DNA from: Terribacillus halophilus | Lineage (GTDB): Bacteria; Bacillota; Bacilli; Bacillales; Amphibacillaceae | NCBI RefSeq assembly: GCF_900162685.1 | Contig: NZ_LT727828.1 | Location: 2,282,235-2,346,234, forward strand | Direction of reading: 5' to 3' | Length of the DNA: 64,000 nt | In this document: positions 8,355 through 15,657 of the stretch, piece by piece | Layout of the letters: every line of letters begins with the position of its first letter | How positions within the stretch are numbered: the first letter of the stretch is position 1 | Program-made: the position numbers and the translations under genes | Notes under the pieces: model-generated | What the model saw: the letters and a program-made list of their open reading frames with translations, nothing else | Database searches by the model: none | Told to the model about the DNA's origin: nothing

Positions 8355-8383
8355 TTGCTATATTGAGTAATAGGTGCTATACT
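8355..8383 (+). promoter_or_regulatory. Sigma-A promoter of the cold-shock gene
   Basis: TTGCTA (8355-8360) and TATACT (8378-8383) are 17 bases apart. Transcription from about 8390 would give a leader of roughly 118 bases, the long structured leader typical of csp mRNAs. Confidence 0.65.
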
Positions 8384-8476
8384 AAGGTTAATTATTTTTG
8401 TTCGGTGTAAAATTTGCGAGAAGAGAGATCTCTCCTTTAGAATTTTTTATCTTAAAAACAAGGGTAGTAATATAAG

Positions 8477-8490
8477 TGTGGGACATCCCA
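8477..8490 (+). promoter_or_regulatory. Hairpin next to the csp ribosome site
   Basis: GTGGG-ACAT-CCCAC forms a 5-bp GC hairpin ending three bases before ACAGGAGG. It could contribute to temperature-dependent folding of the csp leader (inference). Confidence 0.45.
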
Positions 8491-8507
8491 CCACAGGAGG
8501 CAATACT

Positions 8508-8708
8508 ATGGAACAAGGTACAGTAAAATGGTTTAACGCAGACAAAGGTTTCGGTTTCATCGAAGTTGAAGGCGGAGACGATGTATTCGTACATTTCAGC
8601 GCTATCCAAGGCGAAGGCTTCAAATCTTTAGACGAAGGTCAAAAAGTATCTTTCGAAATCGAACAAGGTCAACGCGGACCTCAAGCTGTTAACGTAAACA
8701 AAGGTTAA
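8508..8708 (+). CDS. Cold-shock protein, CspA family
   Basis: A 66-residue single OB-fold RNA/ssDNA chaperone that melts mRNA structure at low temperature. [10 protein letters not shown] opens the domain, RNP1 is K-G-F-G-F-I-E-V (about 15-22) and RNP2 V-F-V-H-F-S (about 29-34). ATG at 8508 follows CAGGAGG by 7 bases; the ten-codon upstream extension would cover the ribosome site. Monocistronic, with its own promoter, long leader and terminator. Full length and intact. Equivalent to B. subtilis CspB/C/D; which paralogue cannot be told. Confidence 0.95.
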   Translation: MEQGTVKWFNADKGFGFIEVEGGDDVFVHFSAIQGEGFKSLDEGQKVSFEIEQGQRGPQAVNVNKG

Positions 8709-8712
8709 TTAT

Positions 8713-8745
8713 AAAAAAAGACTCCATATGGAGTCTTTTTTTATT
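8713..8745 (+). terminator. Terminator of the cold-shock gene
   Basis: AAAAAGACTCC and GGAGTCTTTTT form a perfect stem around ATAT, followed by T7. Confidence 0.9.
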
Positions 8746-8818
8746 TGTCCCTTTCATATAAACAAAAGAAATTTGAATTCATGATATCTACTTAATATCC
8801 CAAGGTTCGAATAAATTA

Positions 8819-9709
8819 TTAAGTTATGAATTCTCGTATTACCCTTACATACTTTTCAGGTTCCTCGAACCTCGGAAAATGTCCGCTTTGACTAAACATA
8901 GCTATCTTACGGTTGGCCTGACCATTTGCAAATGCAGTCAGTTGATTTTTACTGGTTACCCAATCATATTCACCTTTAATTAGTAGCATCGGACAAGTAA
9001 CAGAATCGAGTTGCGGTAACAAAGATTCAAATATTTCCCCTTCTTGATAGAGCTTTTGTTGATGATTATATGCCCGTTCCCAATTTTCTTGTGGAATACC
9101 AGAGTTTTCAACAAGATAATCAAAAAAATGTTTATCTTCTCCATGGACATACAAATTGTCTTTATATTCATCCAAATCAATAAGAACCTCTATACATTTT
9201 TCCCAAACTTTTTCAGTATCTCTTATACTTGAAGCAGCATAGTATTCATTGATCTTTTCATATTTTCCTAATCGTTCGTACTCCTGAAGCGCTCCTGCAA
9301 TTAGTGAGCGAGCAGAACTACCCAGATCAAGCGTCGGGCATTCCAACAAAAGATATGTCACCTTCTCAGGATATTTCAATTGATATTGCACAGCCAAATA
9401 ACCACCAACTGAATGACCAATGATTCCCCACTTTTCTATACCAAGTTGGTCACGGATAGATTCGCAATCATCTATTAAATCATGAATTCCGAACGGCTCT
9501 TCATCCTTAATTGGATCCGAACGTAACACCCCTCTTTGATCAATTGCAATTATCTTCAGAAATTTTGAAAGCTCTTGACCTTGATGTTCAATAAAATCAT
9601 AGGAACCAGCTCCTGGTCCGCCGTGTAAATACAAACATACAGGTAGATGGGCATCACCATGAACCTCATAATAGATTTTCTTATTTTTAACTGTTATATA
9701 GTTAGACAC
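8819..9709 (-). CDS. Alpha/beta hydrolase, proline iminopeptidase-like
   Basis: 296 residues. H-G-G-P-G at 29-33 is the oxyanion-hole motif diagnostic of the prolyl aminopeptidase group. The nucleophile is S100 in I-G-H-S-V-G-G, the acid D is in K-G-E-Y-D-W-V near 254, and the His in S-G-H-F-P near 278. A helical cap lies between about 125 and 220. No signal peptide, so cytoplasmic. GTG at 9709 follows GGAGAG. Likely removes N-terminal proline from peptides, but esterase or epoxide hydrolase activity cannot be excluded. Monocistronic. Confidence 0.8.
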   Translation of the reverse strand: MSNYITVKNKKIYYEVHGDAHLPVCLYLHGGPGAGSYDFIEHQGQELSKFLKIIAIDQRGVLRSDPIKDEEPFGIHDLIDDCESIRDQLGIEKWGIIGHSVGGYLAVQYQLKYPEKVTYLLLECPTLDLGSSARSLIAGALQEYERLGKYEKINEYYAASSIRDTEKVWEKCIEVLIDLDEYKDNLYVHGEDKHFFDYLVENSGIPQENWERAYNHQQKLYQEGEIFESLLPQLDSVTCPMLLIKGEYDWVTSKNQLTAFANGQANRKIAMFSQSGHFPRFEEPEKYVRVIREFIT

Positions 9710-9851
9710 ACACTCTCTCCTTTCTTATGTGAATATATACTGCTGAATATGCCATAAGCCATCAGACCATTCAATATGTAATAAAACCTATAATAACATT
9801 TCAACACTAGTATCTAGAACTAAGTCTTACACATTATTGCCATTTAACGCA

Positions 9852-9884
9852 TTAGGGGCTGCCTATTTGACAGCCCCTTCTTTA
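9852..9884 (+). terminator. Orphan terminator-like hairpin
   Basis: AGGGGCTG and CAGCCCCT form an 8-bp GC stem followed by TTCTTT on the plus strand, but no plus-strand gene precedes it. A TATAAT at 9789-9794 lies about 60 bases upstream. Either it ends a short non-coding RNA or it is left over from a lost gene. On the minus strand there is no T run. Confidence 0.45.
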
Positions 9885-9928
9885 GGTATAGGTGACATAC
9901 AATGAACAATCAGGCAAATTGCTGTAGA

Positions 9929-10249
9929 TCAAATTAATTCAAGCAAGCCATAGCCATTCACTACATCCAGAGCGTTACATCCAATTTCTGAATTTTTGAG
10001 TGGGAAATTAAAAAAACATTGCCTAAAAAGTCGATTTTTTCACCTTTCATACAGATAGGTTGCCCGTTTGATTCGAATGTTTGCTTACTAAAGAATTTAT
10101 ACGATACAGTTTTTAATCTTAGGTTTCTAGATTTCTATGTGTGAAGCATCTCTCAAGGAAACCTGTATATTCCTCATGTAGGTTTGTCTTAATATCTGCT
10201 TTCTTCCCTCACCTTTGCGAACTAAAGCAGTGATAAACTCGTATAGCAA
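9929..10249 (-). pseudogene. Decayed gene in three frames
   Basis: Three consecutive protein-like segments lie in order on the minus strand in different frames. The first (10249 to about 10130) begins L-L-Y-E-F-I-T-A-L-V-R and includes R-Q-T-Y-M-R-N-I-Q-V. The second (about 10130 to 9985) includes S-N-G-Q-P-I-C-M-K-G-E-K-I-D-F-L-G-N-V. The third ends N-G-Y-G-L-L-E-L-I before TGA at 9929-9931. Together they make about 105 residues broken by at least two indels. No start with a ribosome site is visible. Family not recognised. Multiple indels make sequencing error unlikely. Confidence 0.45.
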
Positions 10250-10304
10250 TTATTGGTAAATTATGATATATTTTTAAGGTATTTTTATAAAGGTGGTTTT
10301 CTAC

Positions 10305-10688
10305 ATGACAATTAAAGTTACTCGGCAAAAGAATTTTTATGGTGGTTTAACGCGCATTAAATTGTATGCAGGTGATCAATCGCTAACTAAACTTAGAAAT
10401 GGCGAAACTTATGAGTTTGAGCCGGACAGCAATTTCGTCAATATAAGAACTACCGTTCAAGGCGGTGGATACAGTAATAAGATTGAAGTTAAGGATGATT
10501 CATCAGTTACAATAAGTGTGAATCCCGTGACAAAAACTTTATATTTCATTGGCGTTTTAAGTATAATTTTGGCCCTGCTTGTCAAATTTGAATTTTTCAT
10601 AGTTTCCTCAATAGTATTCGTTACTATGGCAATCACAGCCTTTAATAAAAGTCACATTTTAAATGTAGATAACGAACCCGTAAAATAA
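10305..10688 (+). CDS. Membrane-anchored protein of unknown function
   Basis: 127 residues. An N-terminal beta-rich soluble part (about 1-80, with R-Q-K-N-F-Y-G-G and glycine-rich turns) is followed by two hydrophobic helices (about 83-97 and 99-117) and a short polar tail. ATG at 10305 follows AAGGTGG by 9 bases; an earlier in-frame start at 10293 would lie upstream of that site. Family not recognised. It stands alone among decayed genes, but the frame is intact. Confidence 0.55.
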   Translation: MTIKVTRQKNFYGGLTRIKLYAGDQSLTKLRNGETYEFEPDSNFVNIRTTVQGGGYSNKIEVKDDSSVTISVNPVTKTLYFIGVLSIILALLVKFEFFIVSSIVFVTMAITAFNKSHILNVDNEPVK

Positions 10689-10913
10689 GTTATTTGTACA
10701 TATCATTAGCTAAACTACATGACATAGCAGCTGACAGGGATACAGGAAGATGAAACATGCTAGCTGTAACAATACACGCACAACATACAGTATACCTTTC
10801 TCTTTTGAACTGTATGGAATATCTCAAAAAAACGTTAATTACCTCAAAGAGGCAGTTCTACTTAAGTGACTCCATTCAAACAACTTGAATAACACTGGAA
10901 AAAAGTGAACAAA

Positions 10914-10950
10914 GAAAAACCCTAGATCTGTTTCTGATCTAGGGTTTATT
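10914..10950. terminator. Bidirectional terminator
   Basis: AAACCCTAGATC and GATCTAGGGTTT pair perfectly around a 7-base loop. There is TTTTTCTTT on the minus-strand side and TTTATTTAG on the plus side, so it can serve the decayed minus-strand gene at 11146 and the gene ending at 10688. The flanking stretches 10689-10913 and 10951-11145 show no coding signal. Confidence 0.8.
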
Positions 10951-11145
10951 TAGTGACTCCGATAGGGCTCCATTCTTACTGGCGTAAACTTTAACTTTCT
11001 TCTGACCCACTGTTCAGATTAAAGTATGTTGGATCTGTTCTTACCATTCAATCGTATGATTATACATTCGCTTAGGTTCATTGAAACTAACGGATGAATC
11101 AAATCTCTTCGGGGGCTTTTTGTTTGGAAAAATGCAGCTCCTTTT

Positions 11146-11580
11146 TTACGCAAGGATGGCATATGGAATACCAAATAGCAAAGCAGCAACAATTACAAAG
11201 CCTAACATAACAAACCCCTGTGTCTTCCAAAAAGACTTCTTCTCCTCCTTTGATTTAAAAGGAAACCTAGATAGGAAAAAAATTATAAACGTCAATAATC
11301 CGGCAGCTAAAATCGTAATTGACCCCATTAGGAACATCCCAAGAAGTATCCCATCTGCTGTATTCCATCATCTATGGATTTGGATACGTCATTCAAGCCA
11401 TAGTCTTCCCCTTCAATACTACAAATTGCACGATAAATCTATTGAATAACCCCATATAGATTTCCACCATAAGGCTAAATAAATTACTGATGCAAAATCA
11501 CCTATTATTTCTGAAACGCTATTAATCAAAAATAACCCTCTACTATAAGTATATCCCAAGATGGTGTCGTCACGTTTATC
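11146..11580 (-). pseudogene. Frameshifted membrane protein gene
   Basis: Three frames on the minus strand read as one protein. About 11580-11419: G-Y-T-Y-S-R-G-L-F-L-I-N-S then I-Y-L-A-L-W-W-K-S-I-W-G-Y-S, ending at TAG. About 11425-11330: G-E-D-Y-G-L-N-D-V-S-K-S-I-D-D-G-I-Q-Q-M-G-Y. From 11337: two hydrophobic helices (about 5-21 and 42-60 of the last frame) separated by a basic linker, ending at 11146. At least two indels. The last 63 codons have their own ATG but no good ribosome site. It would be a membrane protein of about 150 residues. Family not recognised. Confidence 0.5.
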
Positions 11581-11772
11581 CTTTCTGAAGTAGCTAAAGA
11601 GGAAAGAGACTTTCTATTATCCTCAATAGATAAATATAATACGGATAGGAATGCACCTTCGATTTATGTATTTAGAGAGAGTTCCTACCAATACTCTAAA
11701 GATAAAAAAGGAAATTCAATTCCAAGTGCGGAAACCTATGATAGACTTAGGTTATCTAAGTTTAAAGTATAA
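11536..11772 (+). pseudogene. 3' fragment of a lost plus-strand gene
   Basis: A 78-codon frame open from 11536 with no start codon or ribosome site but strongly protein-like content: V-V-T-F-I-L-S-E-V-A-K-E-E-R-D-F, later I-Y-V-F-R-E-S-S-Y-Q-Y-S and R-L-R-L-S-K-F-K-V before TAA. Its first 40 bases run antisense to the 5' part of the neighbouring minus-strand pseudogene, so a deletion or rearrangement junction probably lies near 11540-11580. Family not recognised. Confidence 0.4.
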
Positions 11773-11843
11773 ATATTACTGCTTGATCAAACCATTAGAG
11801 CAAAAAAGGTTAATAAGCAAAGTAATTATTAGGGGGGGAATAT

Positions 11844-12629
11844 ATGTATAGTCCGCAAGTTCGGGATAAATTTTATAACGATACCATTACTAATTTGACA
11901 TCTTCTGATTTGGTTGAGGGTATCGTTAGGATAGGTTCTGGAGTAATTGGCTACAACGACGACTATTCCGATATCGATTTAATGGTTTCAACTACTGATA
12001 CAACCAATGTTGAACATATAAAGGATTATGTCCATCAATGCTTAGCTCAGCTTGGCGCTGTCTATATAAAGGACAAAAGACATAGAGAAAATGTTTATAT
12101 CATAATCGCCATTTTGGAAAATGGCCTAGAGTTTAACGTTTCCACGTTACCCACATCTTATTTGAGCGTAAGGTCTCCTTTATGGAAAGTTATTGTAGAT
12201 AAAACAGGAAGAGTATCAGAGGAAATGAATATGGAACAAGAGCGTTTCGCCTCCCAATTTGTAAAATATGATGTGAATGAGGATATTCCCTTTGAATTTG
12301 TATTTAGTATGAGGAGATTTAATATAGAACTAAAACGGAACAACTTAATTTATGCATTGAAAATGTTAGAGATGATGCGCGATTATGTGCTTGAAATAGA
12401 GGCACATAATGAAGGTAAAAAGGTCCACCAATTCAAAGCGTATGAAACGTTACGTCCTAGTTTTATAGAAGCATTTCTTGATACTCATCCTAATGAAGTT
12501 ACTGTTGAAAGATTATTGATTTCAGCCGATAAATTAAAAGATTTGTTCTTAGACACTATCTATAAAAGTGAATTGTTCATCATTGAGAATGGACTTATTA
12601 ACCTTTTAAATAGTGTTGGAGATGATTGA
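11844..12629 (+). CDS. Nucleotidyltransferase-domain protein
   Basis: 261 residues, intact, with a strong ribosome site (AGGGGGG) before ATG 11844. The N-terminal domain carries R-I-G-S-G at 29-33 and Y-S-D-I-D-L at 41-46, the GS...DxD signature of antibiotic-type and Cca-like nucleotidyltransferases. The third carboxylate position reads L-E-F-N-V, with Asn in place of Asp/Glu. The C-terminal half is helical (M-R-R-F-N-I-E-L-K-R-N) as in lincosamide or aminoglycoside nucleotidyltransferases. Resistance is possible but unproven. It is the second such gene in the accessory zone; only the motif is visibly shared. Confidence 0.65.
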   Translation: MYSPQVRDKFYNDTITNLTSSDLVEGIVRIGSGVIGYNDDYSDIDLMVSTTDTTNVEHIKDYVHQCLAQLGAVYIKDKRHRENVYIIIAILENGLEFNVSTLPTSYLSVRSPLWKVIVDKTGRVSEEMNMEQERFASQFVKYDVNEDIPFEFVFSMRRFNIELKRNNLIYALKMLEMMRDYVLEIEAHNEGKKVHQFKAYETLRPSFIEAFLDTHPNEVTVERLLISADKLKDLFLDTIYKSELFIIENGLINLLNSVGDD

Positions 12630-12720
12630 TACAATTCTGCGAATAGTTACACTTCAAGTAATGGGTGCGTTAGTTCAATAAGACTATACTTTATAATTAG
12701 GTCACTAAGCACGGATTGCC

Positions 12721-12837
12721 TTAGACACTGCTACTTAATATTATCTTCTGTCTTTCATGTTTATTTCCCTTCAAGAATAAAACAACTGGACTCCGTTGCA
12801 CTCTAATTACTTCGTATTGTGGTCCGTTATATTTCAT
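12721..12837 (-). CDS. Possible 38-residue protein beside tRNA-Val
   Basis: ATG at 12837, with GGTGA 5 bases upstream, opens a 38-codon frame: M-K-Y-N-G-P-Q-Y-E-V-I-R-V, then P-V-V-L-F-L-K-G-N, then a basic tail. Composition is protein-like (amphipathic strands). It lies downstream of the tRNA-Val terminator in the same direction. It may be an intact small protein or the leftover N-terminus of an element gene. The rest of 12630-12910 shows nothing. Confidence 0.35.
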   Translation of the reverse strand: MKYNGPQYEVIRVQRSPVVLFLKGNKHERQKIILSSSV

Positions 12838-12910
12838 CGTTCACCAATTAATATACTTATGTAAGCATTTGCCCCTCCACCGACCTTGGATCACTCTGTA
12901 CCAGAAAAAC

Positions 12911-12968
12911 AAAAAAAGCTTGAAACCCTTTAGTACATCTTTAGTACATAAGGGTTTCAAGCTTTTTA
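12911..12968 (-). terminator. Long hairpin terminator with tandem repeats in its loop
   Basis: An 18-bp perfect stem (AAAAAGCTTGAAACCCTT against its complement, 12913-12930 and 12950-12967) ends the tRNA-Val transcript with a run of T. The 19-base loop and stem edge carry two tandem copies of CTTTAGTACAT (12928-12938 and 12939-12949). Confidence 0.75.
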
Positions 12969-12975
12969 TAGTTAG

Positions 12976-13048
12976 TGATTCCGATTGGACTCGAACCAAC
13001 GACCCCTACCCTGTCAAGGTAGTGCTCTCCCAGCTGAGCTACGGAATC
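12976..13048 (-). tRNA. tRNA-Val (anticodon GAC)
   Basis: A 73-base cloverleaf on the minus strand. Acceptor GATTCCG pairs with CGGAATC, with A as discriminator base. D arm GCTC-AGCTGGGA-GAGC, anticodon stem CTACC/GGTAG around loop TTGACAG (anticodon GAC, valine GUC/GUU codons), T arm with GGTTCGAGTCC. CCA is not encoded. A single tRNA, not part of a cluster, followed by its own terminator. Confidence 0.93.
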
Positions 13049-13145
13049 ATTATGTAATGTGACGTCTTGTATTATTTTATTCTAGATGTTGGGGCTTGTC
13101 AACGCTTTTAGGAAAAGCGATTTCGGGTACCCTATACCATATGCG

Positions 13146-13174
13146 TTGACTTCCGAATTATAGGGGCGTATAGT
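13146..13174 (+). promoter_or_regulatory. Sigma-A promoter of the tetR-MFS operon
   Basis: TTGACT (13146-13151) and TATAGT (13169-13174) separated by exactly 17 bases, about 60 bases before the tetR start. Confidence 0.8.
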
Positions 13175-13183
13175 TCCAATAGT

Positions 13184-13215
13184 AACTTTATGGTTTTTAT
13201 AAAACTCATAAGTTT
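13184..13215. promoter_or_regulatory. Palindromic operator candidate for the TetR regulator
   Basis: A 32-base palindrome centred on TTTTATAAAA, with arms ACTTTATG and CATAAGT (about 24 of 32 positions symmetric). It begins 10 bases after the -10 box, covers the likely transcription start and ends 19 bases before the tetR start. Position and size fit autorepression by a TetR dimer. Confidence 0.6.
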
Positions 13216-13234
13216 TTGAAGTGAGGGAATGTGG

Positions 13235-14089
13235 ATGGATCGGAAGACAGAAATCATATTGGCTGCGAAACAGAAGTTTGCGGAATTTGGTTTCCAGCAG
13301 GTGTCAATGCAGTCGATTGCGGAGGCTTGTAAAATATCAAAAGCTTCTATTTATAAGCTGTTTGATTCCAAGGAGTCGCTATTGGATGAGCTACTTCAAT
13401 ATAATCATCAGCAGCTGACAAATATGGCTGCTTTAATTGAGGTTGATAAAAGTTTATCTGATGAAGCGCGATTTGAGCGTAAGATTGTGTTGGAGATCGA
13501 ATCTTTTAAAGAAAACAAGCATTTGATTCAGATGTTGATGTTCTCCCCTCCTTTTAAGGAGTCATCTGAACTGCAGCGACATATGAACAATGTGCGGGCT
13601 ATACTTATGCGATGGCATCAAGAAATGCTTCTCAATCTCTATGGAGAAAAGGTGGAACCACTTAAGTGGGATATGACGCTGCATCTGCTCGGTTTGCTTA
13701 ACCCTTACTTAAAGATGATGGCGGATGGCGTGATTATCCGTGACCCAGCTGAAGTAGCGCATGAGCTGAAGCTGGTGATGGATGCGATTGTAACAGATAA
13801 GCTGCGGCGGGCTCCGCTTTTGGATGAGCAACATATCCAATTGCATTACCATGCAGACTTGCCCGAATCACCTGGTAAAGCTGAGTTAATGCATACAATA
13901 TTTTTGCAAATCCAGGATGTTACGACGAATACGCTGCAAGATGAAACTTTGACAGAGGCGGCAGACCATTTAGAAAACGAATTAGCAAAAGATAAACCAG
14001 CCGCCTATCTTGTGGAAGCTTTGCTGACGTACTTAGATCAACAATCATTACTAAAAGAAAGTATCCGATCCATTCGGTTACTCATGTGA
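13235..14089 (+). CDS. TetR/AcrR-family regulator with extended C-terminus
   Basis: 284 residues, longer than the usual 190-220. The N-terminal helix-turn-helix is canonical: I-L-A-A-K-Q-K-F-A-E-F-G-F (8-20) and recognition region I-S-K-A-S-I-Y-K-L-F about 37-46. The ligand domain follows, and about 80 extra residues at the C-terminus are helical with no recognised domain. ATG at 13235 is 8 bases after GTGAGG; the ATG at 13229 is too close. The MFS gene starts 13 bases after its stop, so they form an operon. It probably represses that operon and is relieved by transported compounds. Confidence 0.88.
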   Translation: MDRKTEIILAAKQKFAEFGFQQVSMQSIAEACKISKASIYKLFDSKESLLDELLQYNHQQLTNMAALIEVDKSLSDEARFERKIVLEIESFKENKHLIQMLMFSPPFKESSELQRHMNNVRAILMRWHQEMLLNLYGEKVEPLKWDMTLHLLGLLNPYLKMMADGVIIRDPAEVAHELKLVMDAIVTDKLRRAPLLDEQHIQLHYHADLPESPGKAELMHTIFLQIQDVTTNTLQDETLTEAADHLENELAKDKPAAYLVEALLTYLDQQSLLKESIRSIRLLM

Positions 14090-14102
14090 AGGAGGAATAC
14101 AC

Positions 14103-15536
14103 ATGGCGGAACAGAATATGCAAATAAACAGAAAAGCGACAGTGACGATCTTTATAATCGGAGCTTTCGTGACGATACTGAACCAAACGTTATTGGTTAC
14201 AGCGCTTCCTCATATTATGAGTGACTTTGATATTACCGCGGATGAAGGGCAATGGCTGACAACCGCCTTTATGCTGACGAACGGGATCTTGATTCCTATC
14301 ACGGCCTTCTTAATTGAAAAGTATTCGACCAGAAGGTTATTCTTGTTTGCCATGACAACCTTCAGTATCGGGACACTTGTTGCAGCAGTGGCACCGGCTT
14401 TCAGTATTCTGCTGTTAGCTCGTATCATCCAGGCAATTGGTGCTGGCATCATGATGCCGCTTATGCAGACAGTCTTCCTTACCATCTTCCCTCCTGAAAA
14501 ACGCGGGACGGCAATGGGTATGTTCGGACTTGTGATTGCGTTTGCACCGGCAATTGGGCCGACACTTAGCGGTTGGATTGTAGATAGCTTCTCTTGGCAC
14601 TATTTGTTCTATATTGTACTGCCGATTGCGGTTATTGATTTGATTTTGGCTATTTTCATCATGAAAAATGTAACAACACTTCGGGAATCGAAAATTGATG
14701 TGCTTTCCGTTGTTTACTCTTCCATCGGTTTTGGTGGTATTTTATACGGATTTAGTTCTGCCGGTACAAGCGGCTGGGTCAATTTGGAGGTTATGGGCAC
14801 CCTCGGAGTAGGGGCGCTGTCGCTTCTCTTATTCATTCTTCGCCAGCTGCAGTTGGAAAGACCATTGTTGGAGTTTAGAGTATTTAAGAATTTCACATTT
14901 TCGATTACTACCATCATGGGGATGCTTGTTTTTGGTTTAATGATTGGTACAGAGACAATTTTACCGCTGTACACGCAGAATTTACGAGATATTAGCGCTT
15001 TCCATTCTGGTCTAATGTTATTGCCCGGAGCTGTTGTAATGGGTGTTCTATCGCCATTTGTCGGAGCTATCTTTGACCGAATTGGTGCTAAACCGCTGGC
15101 TATTGTAGGCTTCTTACTGATGACAGCGACAACTGTTCCGTTTGCTTTCCTAGAGCTGGATACGTCGATTACCTTTATCGTAATTATTTATGCATTACGG
15201 ATGGCTGGTACAGCACTTGTTATGATGCCGCTAACCACTGCGGGGATTAACGCCTTGCCGAATCATTTGATTCCGCATGCGACGGCAATGAACAATACCT
15301 TCCGTCAAGTTGGCGGTTCAATTGGTACAGCCATTTTAATCACCATCATGACGAATACGATTAAATATGGTGATTTCACAAACCCTGCAAAAGCACAGGT
15401 AACAGGCATGGATGCAGCGTTCCTTGCGGCTGTCATACTGTCAGCAATCGGCTTGGTTTTGTCTTTCTTCTTAAAAAAAGGTAACAATACAAGTAGGAAG
15501 CAAGCTCAATCAGAAACAGTAAGTACCGAAACTTAA
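14103..15536 (+). CDS. DHA2-family MFS multidrug efflux transporter (EmrB/LmrB type)
   Basis: 477 residues with about 14 membrane helices, the mark of the DHA2 drug:H+ antiporter family. Motif D1 is L-N-Q-T-L-L-V-T-A-L-P-H-I about 24-36; W-L-T-T-A-F-M-L opens helix 2; the antiporter motif C is in A-P-A-I-G-P-T-L-S-G about 146-155; the loop 2-3 motif is reduced to E-K-Y-S-T-R-R. The C-terminus is cytoplasmic and polar. GAAGGAGG lies 8 bases before ATG. Resembles B. subtilis LmrB, which also pairs with a TetR-type repressor. Probably exports hydrophobic drugs; substrate range not predictable. Confidence 0.9.
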   Translation: MAEQNMQINRKATVTIFIIGAFVTILNQTLLVTALPHIMSDFDITADEGQWLTTAFMLTNGILIPITAFLIEKYSTRRLFLFAMTTFSIGTLVAAVAPAFSILLLARIIQAIGAGIMMPLMQTVFLTIFPPEKRGTAMGMFGLVIAFAPAIGPTLSGWIVDSFSWHYLFYIVLPIAVIDLILAIFIMKNVTTLRESKIDVLSVVYSSIGFGGILYGFSSAGTSGWVNLEVMGTLGVGALSLLLFILRQLQLERPLLEFRVFKNFTFSITTIMGMLVFGLMIGTETILPLYTQNLRDISAFHSGLMLLPGAVVMGVLSPFVGAIFDRIGAKPLAIVGFLLMTATTVPFAFLELDTSITFIVIIYALRMAGTALVMMPLTTAGINALPNHLIPHATAMNNTFRQVGGSIGTAILITIMTNTIKYGDFTNPAKAQVTGMDAAFLAAVILSAIGLVLSFFLKKGNNTSRKQAQSETVSTET

Positions 15537-15550
15537 TATTCATTTGAAAT

Positions 15551-15590
15551 AAAGGCAGAAGCAATCTCCATAAAATTGCTTCTGCCTTTT
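15551..15590 (+). terminator. Terminator of the tetR-MFS operon
   Basis: AAAGGCAGAAGCAAT and ATTGCTTCTGCCTTT pair perfectly around an 8-base loop, followed by T. Confidence 0.9.
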
Positions 15591-15657
15591 CATATCCTCG
15601 GTTTTCCTTTATTGTTAAAATTATGATAAATAACAAACAAAATGTATTATAATACTT

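Noticed and set aside
12869-13057. 62-codon plus-strand frame across the tRNA
   Set aside because: It is the complement of tRNA-Val and its terminator.
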